Origin: Paraburkholderia fungorum
GTDB taxonomy: Bacteria > Pseudomonadota > Gammaproteobacteria > Burkholderiales > Burkholderiaceae
Direction of reading: 5' to 3'
Length of the DNA: 64,000 nucleotides
NCBI RefSeq assembly: GCF_900099835.1
Contig: NZ_FNKP01000001.1
Span: forward strand, 682,001 to 746,000
The stretch's first letter is position 1. Every line of letters starts with the position of its first letter. Made by a program: the position numbers and the translations under genes. Below, piece by piece: positions 48,537 through 60,453 of the stretch. Under the pieces are notes generated by a model that worked only from the letters and a program-made list of their open reading frames with translations, was not told the origin of the DNA and did no database searches.

Positions 48537-49300
48537 TGCGGTTGACTCCCGCATGCAAGAGGCAGCGGCCCAGCGGCCGACGCTGCGGGACGCGGGTCGT
48601 CCGGACGCGGCTGGCGCGCGAGCCAGCTCGACACGGCGGTGATGTCCTTGTCGCTCAGCTTGACCGCGATCGAATGCATGCAGTCGGGTGCGAGCGCGTG
48701 ACGCGTGCCCGAGCGCCAGGTGCCCATCTGTCCGGCGATATAGCTCGCGTGCAAGCCGAGCAGGCCGGGAATGCCGGGCTGCGTGCCTGTCATCCGCGCG
48801 CCGTGACAAGCGATACACGCCGGGATCTTGCGCGCCGGGTCGCCGTGCATGACGAGCCGCTCGCCAGCGGCGAGCGTGGCTGCCGGAACGTCGCTGTTAT
48901 CGGGAGCGGGATACGGCGGTTGCAGATCGGCGAAATACTGGCTGATCTTGCGTAGATAGTCGTCGGGCAGGAAGGCGAGCAGGTAGCCCATCGGCGGATA
49001 AGTCCGGCCGCCGTCACGAAACGCGCTGAGCTGATTGAACAGATAGTCGGCTGGTTTGCCGGCAATGCGCGGGAAGTAGTCGTTGTTCAGCCCCTGGCCT
49101 TGCACCCCGTGACACGACGTGCACGCACGAATGCGCTCGTCCATTGCCGAGGGCATCGCGCCGGAGGCGTCCGTGGCCGCCAATGCCGCGCCGCTCCACA
49201 TGACGTAAAGCACGAGCAAAACCGAAGATCCGATAGTTCTACGCTGCACGCCAGGCCTCGTTGGGGAACGTTCTTTTTTATCGATTTGATTCTCACGCAT
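48533..49300 (-). CDS. Diheme c4-type cytochrome c, first gene of the oxidase operon
   Basis: The 255-residue protein has a signal sequence (IGSSVLLVLYVMWSGAALA) after an unusually long charged start, and two heme sites, CTSCH at 60-64 and CIACH at 162-166, each in a c4-like half (YFPRIAGKPADYLFNQLSAF and IPGLLGLHASYIAGQM). It probably carries electrons in the periplasm. It is the promoter-proximal gene of the leftward six-gene operon. Confidence 0.9.
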   Translation of the reverse strand: MRENQIDKKERSPTRPGVQRRTIGSSVLLVLYVMWSGAALAATDASGAMPSAMDERIRACTSCHGVQGQGLNNDYFPRIAGKPADYLFNQLSAFRDGGRTYPPMGYLLAFLPDDYLRKISQYFADLQPPYPAPDNSDVPAATLAAGERLVMHGDPARKIPACIACHGARMTGTQPGIPGLLGLHASYIAGQMGTWRSGTRHALAPDCMHSIAVKLSDKDITAVSSWLARQPRPDDPRPAASAAGPLPLACGSQPQ

Positions 49301-49749
49301 TCGCGCGCGGATTCACTCAGAAATCTCGCGGGCGAATGTATGTCGGGCTGTCGGTCTTTTATAGCAACTGCATAACAGCGAATCAGAACGGACTTATTCC
49401 GGAACGCGAAGTGTTAATGCATGAACTGTGACGGCACTATGTCGAGACAGCTATTTCTGGTGCGCTTTAGCTTCGACTTTGGGTGCGACTTTAGTACGGC
49501 GATGCAATTGCATTTTCAAACACAATGATCTGCCTGAATGCGCCGAGGGGCGGCGGCTTTCGGGCTGCGGCGAATAACGCTTGAAACGAATCTGAAACGT
49601 CCGGCAGCGAGTGTCAGGTTGCAGCAATTTATGCGGTGCGTCAACAGCAAAACAAAGGCCGGTTGATTGTGTGCCGCAACAATCATAGGAGGTGATTTGC
49701 GCGCTTTCAACTCGCCATTGCGCACCAACTGATATGGATCATTGGATGC
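49301..49749. other. Regulatory spacer upstream of the ba3 oxidase operon
   Basis: About 450 bases between the LysR gene (same strand) and the oxidase operon, relatively AT-rich. A perfect 12-base palindrome ATGCAATTGCAT lies at 49502-49513. A minus-strand frame of 70 codons (49516-49728) has no family features and I do not accept it as a gene. No FNR-type TTGAT-N4-ATCAA site was found. Confidence 0.35.
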
Positions 49750-50637
49750 TCAGGCAAACAATTGCATTAACGCGGTTCGCGCATTGCTGACAAGTTCGCT
49801 TTCGCCGATTCGCCCTGGCAGCAAATGAAACTCGACCGCCGGCAATGCGGGCAGTCCGATGCTCGAAGGACACGCGACCACGCCGCCGCCAATCGACGAT
49901 TCGTTCAGGCAGGAAATGCCGAGTCCAGCCTTCAACGCCAGTTGCAAACCCGCGACGCCGGACGCGGAATGTGACACCACGTAGGGCACTTTGTGTTCGT
50001 CGAGCAGTTTGACGACAAAGCGCTGCAACTGACACGTCGACGGCAGCAAGACCAGAGGATAGGGCGTGGGGGGACCCGACGAGGTGTCGGCGGCGCTGAC
50101 CCATAGCAGTTTCTCGCGCCGCACCACGGTGCTTTGCGCACCGCTGCGCCGGCCAGCGGCGCGCGGCTTGCCGGTGCCGAGCCGCAATGAAAGGCCGATG
50201 TCGAACCACGCGTCGTCGGCCGCACTGCTGTCGATGGACGCGCTCGGCATCACCGTGACATGCAGCTTCAATCGCGGATGCTGTTCGGAAAACGTTTTCA
50301 GAATCCGTGCGATGTCGTGCGGACGGTAATAGTCGGTGATCGCGATGCGCAACTCGCCGTCGAGCGAACGGCCTTGCAGGTCTTCGAACGCCGCTTCGCT
50401 CATCGCGAGAATGCGCCGCGCGTGGTCGAGCAGGCGGTTGCCAGCGGGCGTCGCGCACACGCCCTGTTTGCTGCGCACGAACAACGGCTGGCCCGCGCGT
50501 TCTTCAAGTTTTTTCAGCTGCTCGCTCACCGACGATTGCGACAGAAAAACACGCTCCGCGCCCGCTGAAACGCTGCCCGATTCGGCGACGGCGACGAAGG
50601 TCCGCAACTGTGTGAAGTCGAATCCGCGTTGATTCAT
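49750..50637 (-). CDS. LysR-family transcriptional regulator
   Basis: The 295-residue regulator has the N-terminal winged helix-turn-helix (LRTFVAVAESGSVSAGAERV, then LSQSSVSEQLKKLEERAGQP) and a C-terminal two-lobe effector domain. It is divergent from an MFS permease gene 99 bases away, the standard arrangement in which a LysR protein controls the neighbour in response to its substrate. The effector is unknown. Confidence 0.92.
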   Translation of the reverse strand: MNQRGFDFTQLRTFVAVAESGSVSAGAERVFLSQSSVSEQLKKLEERAGQPLFVRSKQGVCATPAGNRLLDHARRILAMSEAAFEDLQGRSLDGELRIAITDYYRPHDIARILKTFSEQHPRLKLHVTVMPSASIDSSAADDAWFDIGLSLRLGTGKPRAAGRRSGAQSTVVRREKLLWVSAADTSSGPPTPYPLVLLPSTCQLQRFVVKLLDEHKVPYVVSHSASGVAGLQLALKAGLGISCLNESSIGGGVVACPSSIGLPALPAVEFHLLPGRIGESELVSNARTALMQLFA

Positions 50638-50640
50638 GAT

Positions 50641-50653
50641 TCGGTATATCCGA
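50641..50653. promoter_or_regulatory. Candidate LysR operator (T-N11-A)
   Basis: TCGGTATATCCGA has the T-N11-A form with inverted TCGG/CCGA arms and lies in the LysR-MFS intergenic region, 3 bases from the LysR start codon. Such a place fits autorepression or a distal recognition site. Confidence 0.35.
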
Positions 50654-50736
50654 TGGATGTTATCTATATTTCCGGCTTTTCCGATGGAATGCCCAACCGT
50701 AGGATACCTCCAGAATCTTTGCAATTGGAGCGAGTC

Positions 50737-52062
50737 ATGGGAAATGAGGCAATGGCGATTGCGGTGGCTGCACAAAAGCGTTCGGCGGCGCATCGATGGA
50801 AGGTGCTCGGGGTCGGCTTTGCCGCGAACGCGAGTTTTTCGGCGGCATTTTCGGGAATTCCAACGACGGCGGTTTTTCTGCGCGCGGGCTATCACCTGGA
50901 CAATGGCGGTTTAGGGCTCGTGCTCGGCATGCTCGGTCTCGGTATTTCGGTCAGCGAGTTGCCTTGGGGGTTGCTGACCGATCGCTGGGGCGACCGTCGG
51001 GTGCTGCTGCTCGGGCTGCTGTCGACCGCTGCCGCGCTTGTCGGCCTCGCACTGTTCGTGGTGCCGGGCGACGCGCATGTGCCGAGTGTGACGGTGCTTG
51101 CGCTGGGACTTCTGCTGGTCGGCCTGCTCGGCGGCAGTGTCAACGGATCCAGCGGCCGGGCTGTGATGGCGTGGTTTCGCGAGGGGGAGCGCGGGCTCGC
51201 GATGAGCATCCGGCAGACGGCAGTGCCTGCGGGCGGCGGACTGGGCGCACTGGTGCTGCCGGCGCTTGCGTCGAGATTCGGCTTTGCGAGCGCTTATGGC
51301 GCGCTGGCGCTTGCGTGCGCGATCACAGCGGCGTTTGCGTGGCGCTGGTTGCATGAACCGTCGCACGTCGATTCGGACGACGCGATCCGCTCACTTGCGG
51401 CGCAAGGCGCGACTGTATCGGCGGCTATGCCGAAGCAGGTCTCGCCGTTGCGCGATATCGGCATCTGGCGCGTCGCGCTCGGCGCGGGCGCGTTGTGCGT
51501 GCCGCAACTTGCCGTGCTCACTTTCGGGACAGTGTTCCTGCACGACTTCAGCCGGGCCGGCGTGCTGGCGATCAGCGTGACGATGGCGGCCGTGCAGACG
51601 GGCGCGGCGATCGCGCGAGTCTGGAGCGGCGGCTGGACTGACCGGCGCCGCAATCGACGGGCATATATGCGCGCGTGCAGCCTGCTGACGGCCGTCCTGT
51701 TCGCCGTGTTAGCTCTCGTGACCGGCGTCGTGGGCATGCATCACATCACGATGACCGCGCTGCTCGCGGTGCTGATCGTGCTGGGGGGCGTGAGCGCGTC
51801 GGCGTGGCACGGCGTCGCCTTCACCGAACTCGCGACGCTGGCCGGCACGAGTCGCGCGGGCACGGCGCTGGCAATTGGCAACACGTGTGTTTTTCTCACG
51901 TTGTTTCTGACTCCGCTGGCGATCCCGCCGCTGTTGTCGATTGGATCGTGGCCGATGGTTTGGGCGGTGGCCAGCGCCTGTGCGTTGCTCGCGTTGCCCA
52001 TTTTTCCGCGCGCGATCCGGGCGCGTGAGGCACAAGCGGCGCGAGCCTGTGATGCAATCTGA
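50737..52062 (+). CDS. MFS transporter divergent from LysR
   Basis: The 441-residue permease has 12 helices; typical segments are WGLLTDRWGDRRVLLLGLLS (motif A region) and GGSVNGSSGRAVMAWFREGE, which resembles sugar-acid/phosphate or cyanate-type MFS proteins. GGAG lies 8 bases before ATG 50737. The substrate is unknown; regulation by the adjacent LysR gene is likely. Confidence 0.9.
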   Translation: MGNEAMAIAVAAQKRSAAHRWKVLGVGFAANASFSAAFSGIPTTAVFLRAGYHLDNGGLGLVLGMLGLGISVSELPWGLLTDRWGDRRVLLLGLLSTAAALVGLALFVVPGDAHVPSVTVLALGLLLVGLLGGSVNGSSGRAVMAWFREGERGLAMSIRQTAVPAGGGLGALVLPALASRFGFASAYGALALACAITAAFAWRWLHEPSHVDSDDAIRSLAAQGATVSAAMPKQVSPLRDIGIWRVALGAGALCVPQLAVLTFGTVFLHDFSRAGVLAISVTMAAVQTGAAIARVWSGGWTDRRRNRRAYMRACSLLTAVLFAVLALVTGVVGMHHITMTALLAVLIVLGGVSASAWHGVAFTELATLAGTSRAGTALAIGNTCVFLTLFLTPLAIPPLLSIGSWPMVWAVASACALLALPIFPRAIRAREAQAARACDAI

Positions 52063-52181
52063 CGCTTAATCGGATTTGCACTTTCCGGCATAAAAAATAA
52101 ATGGGTGTTCGAATAATCCACGTAATAAGCTGGCGAAAGAGATTTTCTATATTTGAATCGCATATCTAAGTAATTTGTCAT

Positions 52182-52195
52182 TCAGAATTATTCGC
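52182..52195 (+). promoter_or_regulatory. Candidate RcsB-type box upstream of the first response regulator
   Basis: TCAGAATTATTCGC matches the E. coli RcsB homodimer consensus KMRGAWTMWYCTGS (from memory) at 11 of 14 positions. It lies about 110 bases upstream of the first RcsB-like regulator, in a markedly AT-rich stretch (52065-52250). Confidence 0.25.
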
Positions 52196-52302
52196 TCCCG
52201 TTTCGGATCGATCCGATATTTATCGCCGGAAAAATATCTGACCATGGAGGTGGAACTGGTCGTGCCGGATAGCCTGGAAAAGTCAGGCAGGGAGAAGAAG
52301 AA

Positions 52303-52995
52303 ATGATGAGCGACACCACAGAGACAGGCAAACCCGTTCGGGCGATCATCGCTGACGACCATCCATTGGTTCTGCTGGCGATCAACAATCTGATGAACGG
52401 CTACCCGGACATCGAGGTTGTCGGCCGCGCAGCAGACACCACCGACCTCTTCACGGAGATCGAACGCAACCCCTGCGATCTGGTGCTCATGGACCTCTAC
52501 ATGCCGGGTTCGTCGGAAAGTCACGGGCTGGAGGCCATCAGGCAATTCAAGACGCGTTATCCGAAGGTCGCGCTCGTCATCCTCACCATGGAGACCGAGG
52601 CGACTGCGCTGCAAAAAGTGATTTCTCTCGGCGTCGACGGTTTGGTGAGCAAGCGCGACCGGATCGATCTGATCCACGTGGCAATCGTCATGGCAATGGC
52701 CCGCGAATGCTATATCGGCCCCGCAATTCGTGCGCAGATTGCCGACGCCAACGTGACCCAGCGACTCGATTTCGTCCATACCATGTTGTCGCGCCGCGAG
52801 CTCGAGGTGTTCACACAATACGCATCAGGGTTTGGCGTCAGCGAGATCGCCGGGCGTCTCGGGCGCAGCGTCAAAACGATTAGTGCACAGAAATGCGCGG
52901 CAATGCGCAAGTTGTCATTACAGAGCGACGCGGAGTTGTTCCGTTTCGCCGTCGAGCACGGCGTGGTGTCCGACGCGCAAGCGCCAGGTCGTTGA
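52303..52995 (+). CDS. RcsB-like response regulator (LuxR-type HTH), first copy
   Basis: The 230-residue regulator has a receiver domain with acidic pair Asp18-Asp19 in IIADDHPLVLLAIN, phosphoacceptor Asp64 in LVLMDLYMPGS, Thr95 and Lys117, then a LuxR-type helix-turn-helix at about 160-215 (LSRRELEVFTQYASGFGVSE, then GRSVKTISAQKCAAMRKL). The recognition-helix pattern KTISxQKxxAMxKL is that of RcsB rather than BvgA/EvgA (KTVSxHK type). GGGAG lies 8 bases before the ATG. The cognate kinase is probably the BvgS-like protein 1.8 kb downstream. Confidence 0.9.
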   Translation: MMSDTTETGKPVRAIIADDHPLVLLAINNLMNGYPDIEVVGRAADTTDLFTEIERNPCDLVLMDLYMPGSSESHGLEAIRQFKTRYPKVALVILTMETEATALQKVISLGVDGLVSKRDRIDLIHVAIVMAMARECYIGPAIRAQIADANVTQRLDFVHTMLSRRELEVFTQYASGFGVSEIAGRLGRSVKTISAQKCAAMRKLSLQSDAELFRFAVEHGVVSDAQAPGR

Positions 52996-53049
52996 CGAAC
53001 CGGCGACGCGTCGCATGCGTGGCGCGTCGAATATAAAAAGTATTGGCAT

Positions 53050-53079
53050 TGCCCGGGGAAGCACGTCGCGTGCTGGGCA
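53050..53079 (+). repeat. Hairpin in the leader of the second response regulator
   Basis: TGCCC-GGGGA-AGCACG-TCG-CGTGCT-GGGCA folds into a two-part stem with a 5-base bulge, 24 bases before the start codon of the second regulator. That start has no clear Shine-Dalgarno, so the hairpin may affect translation. Confidence 0.4.
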
Positions 53080-53103
53080 TGACAATCGAAAAGACAGCTA
53101 AAA

Positions 53104-53748
53104 ATGACACACAAGATACGCGTCGCCGTGGCCGACGATCATCACTGCGTTCGTGCCGGCATCCGGTACCTGCTGCAGGACAACCCGAATATCGAGGTCG
53201 TCGGTGAGGCATCCGACACGCATGGTCTGGCGGTACTGCTGGATGCTCACCCGTGCGACGTTGTCGTCTCGGATATCGGCATGCCGGGAATCGACGGCGC
53301 GAGCAACTCGGTGTCGTTCCTGCGCCGCGTGTTGCGAGGCGGGCCGCGTCCTAACGTCATTGTGCTGACCATGAATTGTCATCCGCCTATGCTCGGCGGC
53401 CTGCTGAACATAGGTGTGACTGGAATCGTCAGTAAGCGTGACGCCGTGTCGGCTTTGATCGACGCGATCGAGGCCGTCGTTGCCGGTGAGATTTATCTGT
53501 CGGAGCAAGCGAGTATCGCGATCGGGAGCGCTGATCCGGAGCCACAGCTCCGCGCCGGCGTGCTCAGCGCACGTGAGTGGGAGGTGTTCCAGCTCTACGT
53601 GCAGGGCATGGCGGTGAGCAGGATTGCGGCGCGTTTGCAGCGTAGCGGCAAGACTATTAGTACGCAAAAGCGCAGTGCAATGCGCAAGCTCGGATTGGAA
53701 ACAGACTCTGAACTGATCGAATACGCCCGGCAAATCGGCCTGGCCTGA
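53104..53748 (+). CDS. RcsB-like response regulator (LuxR-type HTH), second copy
   Basis: The 214-residue regulator has Asp11-Asp12 in VAVADDHHCVRAGI, phosphoacceptor Asp57 in VVVSDIGMPGIDG, Thr89 in VIVLTMN and Lys111, followed by the helix-turn-helix GMAVSRIAARLQRSGKTIST and QKRSAMRKLGLETDSELIEY. These closely recall RcsB (KTISSQKKSAMMKLG). It is 108 bases after the first copy and clearly homologous to it but diverged, so the two may form heterodimers or answer different inputs. Confidence 0.92.
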   Translation: MTHKIRVAVADDHHCVRAGIRYLLQDNPNIEVVGEASDTHGLAVLLDAHPCDVVVSDIGMPGIDGASNSVSFLRRVLRGGPRPNVIVLTMNCHPPMLGGLLNIGVTGIVSKRDAVSALIDAIEAVVAGEIYLSEQASIAIGSADPEPQLRAGVLSAREWEVFQLYVQGMAVSRIAARLQRSGKTISTQKRSAMRKLGLETDSELIEYARQIGLA

Positions 53749-53915
53749 CAGAGGGCAGGTGGTGCGCTGTCCGAAAATCGTTCTGATGACGAAGGAATTT
53801 AAGAGTTTTCCCATTGGTACGTCGAGGTTCCCCTTCGATAATTCTGAATTCATTGAGACTGCATTGCTCGATTGCCGGATGGCAAAGGTGTTCTGCGATC
53901 CTGAGTGATAGAGCG

Positions 53916-53929
53916 CGAGAATATTCAGG
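53916..53929 (+). promoter_or_regulatory. Candidate RcsB-type box upstream of the aquaporin gene
   Basis: CGAGAATATTCAGG, with palindromic core GAATATTC, matches the RcsB consensus KMRGAWTMWYCTGS at 11 of 14 positions. It lies 63 bases before the aquaporin start. With the similar site at 52182 it suggests that the RcsB-like regulators control this locus. Confidence 0.3.
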
Positions 53930-53991
53930 GTGGATGCCTTAGTGCAATTGTGCGGCGCCGTCTGCCTCGTACACAGAAAATGGGAGGGGCG

Positions 53992-54738
53992 ATGGTTGCG
54001 TTAGGTAAGCGTTTGTGTGGCGAAGGAATCGGGACTGCGTGGATCGTGTTCGTCGGCTGTGGCAGTTCCGTGCTGGACACCCGTGCAGTTTTGCAGGGCT
54101 ATGGCGGACTGGAGATGTCGCTAGCATTTGGTCTCGCATTTATCACGGCCAGTTATGCGTTCGGAAAGACCTCGGGCGCGCATTTCAATCCTGCTGTCAC
54201 CGTCGGTTTTACTGTTGCACAACGTTTTCCCGTTAAGGATCTGCTGCCCTATATCGTCGCGCAAACTCTCGGCGCGATTGCGGCTGCTGCGTTACTCCTC
54301 TACATCGCGAACGGGCGCCCAGGTTTCGATTTAGGTGCGAGCGAATTCGCGGCTAACGGTTTTGGCGAACATTCTCCTGCCGACTATCCAATGCATTCGG
54401 CGTTGGTCGTCGAATTTGTGCTGTCTTTCGCGTTTGTCATTGCGAGCCTGTCGATTGTTGGCCGTGAAAAGCTGGCGTCGATTGCTCCGCTGGTCGTCGG
54501 CGCGTGCTTGACGCTTGCTTATCTGGTATCGATTCCGGTTACCAACGGTTCGATTAATCCCGCCCGCTCCACGGCTCAGGCGCTGTTTGTCGGCAATTGG
54601 GCGCTGGACCAACTGTGGCTGTTCTGGGCTGCACCATTGGCGGCTGGCATCGTCGCCGGGGTCCTGTTTCCCTTCCTGAAAGAAAGCTCCGATTCGTCAC
54701 GCGTCGCGCTTGCGGATGGTCAGGGGGATATCGCGTGA
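53992..54738 (+). CDS. aqpZ: Aquaporin, AqpZ-like
   Basis: The 248-residue channel has six helices and both NPA loops, HFNPAVTVGF (Asn66) and SINPARSTAQ (Asn189). GFDLGASEFAANGFGEHSP and WALDQLWLFW closely follow E. coli AqpZ. The selectivity-filter residues, aligned by eye, are Phe46, Tyr177, Gly186 and Arg192, where AqpZ has Phe, His, Thr and Arg, so pore specificity may be wider than water. GGGAGG lies 5 bases before ATG 53992. It sits between the response regulators and the hybrid kinase on the same strand. Confidence 0.9.
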   Translation: MVALGKRLCGEGIGTAWIVFVGCGSSVLDTRAVLQGYGGLEMSLAFGLAFITASYAFGKTSGAHFNPAVTVGFTVAQRFPVKDLLPYIVAQTLGAIAAAALLLYIANGRPGFDLGASEFAANGFGEHSPADYPMHSALVVEFVLSFAFVIASLSIVGREKLASIAPLVVGACLTLAYLVSIPVTNGSINPARSTAQALFVGNWALDQLWLFWAAPLAAGIVAGVLFPFLKESSDSSRVALADGQGDIA

Positions 54739-54796
54739 GTTGATCCCGGTGACAAATGTTCTGTTCATTCGCCGTTTTCTCCAGCGTATCGCTTTG

Positions 54797-59251
<4,455 letters not shown>

Positions 59252-59349
59252 GTTTTTGTTGCACGAGGAGGGGGCGACTACTGGCGTGTTTCGAGCGCGA
59301 TTGCTAGATAGACGCGCACGTCGCCCGAAAAAAGTAAAACTGTAAGGCG

Positions 59350-59375
59350 AAAAAAAACGCGGCCGAAGCCGCGTT
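59350..59375 (-). terminator. Minus-strand Rho-independent terminator with UUCG loop
   Basis: On the minus strand AACGCGGC-TTCG-GCCGCGTT is followed by at least six further T. On the plus strand no T run follows the stem, so it does not look like the terminator of the kinase gene. No leftward gene is recognisable upstream of it. Confidence 0.8.
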
Positions 59376-59900
59376 AAAGATTTGGAGACTTCCCTCGATG
59401 AAGGAGTCACTTCTCGCAGGCCGAAGCATAACCGGGATAGCCCGGTTGATTCACTACAAAATCCGCAATTAACTGTTTGAGGAAATCGATTAAAACGGCA
59501 ATGCCGCGTCGATCGTCGTCATTGGATTCTGCAGTCAAACAATGTGTTTGGGCTGATTTGACGTCACTCAACCAGATCTATTTCTGTTGGCAGACGCGTT
59601 TAAATACGTAGCTCGTAGGCCTTGGTTCTATCAAAATCTTTGACCAGATTGATAGCCACAAGCGCCAACGTCGTCGTAAGTCAACGTATCGCTGACCGGC
59701 ACGGACAACTGCAAGTCCAGCGCTTCGCCAGGCACAACCCGCGCAAAAAGAACACTCGCGCCCGCTATATCCCGCGTCCCAATGGTCAACCTTCCATGGT
59801 CCCTTTCTGAACATCCGCAAAGCTTTTGCACTAGTATGTGGTGGCTTCGCACGCGGCCGAAAAGTCGGTGCGGCGATGCATCAAAAGTCTGGAGAAGACC
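59376..59900. other. Spacer between hybrid kinase and CHRD gene; possible minus-strand small RNA
   Basis: No supported protein gene lies between 59252 and 59900. A second hairpin, AACCGGG-ATAG-CCCGGTT (59430-59447), precedes the minus-strand terminator at 59350-59375, so a short leftward transcript from roughly 59500 to 59350 is conceivable. Overlapping frames at 59578-59852 on both strands show no family features; one minus frame (59631-59852) has amino-acid-like composition and could be a decayed remnant. Confidence 0.35.
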
Positions 59901-60335
59901 ATGCTTACGCTGCGAAAACTGAATCTGGCTGTGGTGTTGTGGGCGTTGGCGTCCGGCGTCGCCTTCGCTGATACCGTGGCCCTGAAGGCCGATCTCGAAC
60001 CGTCAAGCGAAGTGCCGCCGCGCGTCAGCCACGGGCACGGCATGCTGAACGCCACGTTCGATACATCGACGAAATCGCTGCAATGGACCGTCACTTATGA
60101 AGGATTGAGCGGTCCGGCCACCGCCGCCCACTTTCACGGTCCGGCGCCAGTCGGCCAGAACGCGAAGGTCCAGGTGCCGATCGACAAAGGCGCGCTTGCC
60201 AGTCCGATCAAGGGATCAACGGCGCTCACCGAGCAGCAGGTTACCGATCTGATGGCCGGGCAGTGGTACTTCAACGTGCACACCGCGCAGAACCCGATGG
60301 GTGAAATCCGCGGACAGGTGTTGCCCGCAAACTGA
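59901..60335 (+). CDS. CHRD domain protein, secreted
   Basis: The 144-residue protein has a signal peptide (LNLAVVLWALASGVAFA) and one CHRD domain: LKADLEPSSEVPPRVSHGHG, LQWTVTYEGLSGPATAAHFH, GPAPVGQNAKVQVPID and WYFNVHTAQNPMGEIRGQV. CHRD domains occur in chordin and in many bacterial extracytoplasmic proteins of unknown role. GGAGAAGACC directly precedes the ATG. It is probably a single-gene unit. Confidence 0.9.
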   Translation: MLTLRKLNLAVVLWALASGVAFADTVALKADLEPSSEVPPRVSHGHGMLNATFDTSTKSLQWTVTYEGLSGPATAAHFHGPAPVGQNAKVQVPIDKGALASPIKGSTALTEQQVTDLMAGQWYFNVHTAQNPMGEIRGQVLPAN

Positions 60336-60453
60336 ACGTCGGCGTAGCCGAATCCAAGGCGGGCGAACATTTTTGAGATTAGAACCCGCCGTCGATCGAC
60401 GCGGCCTGGAACACACGTACCATGACGGGACCCTACAGAAGGAGCCTGTCCCG

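Noticed and set aside
49516-49728. A 70-codon minus-strand frame upstream of the oxidase operon
   Set aside because: No ribosome site, no family features, and it sits in a region that looks regulatory.
59578-59852. Overlapping short frames on both strands before the CHRD gene
   Set aside because: None has a ribosome site or recognisable domain; at most a decayed remnant.
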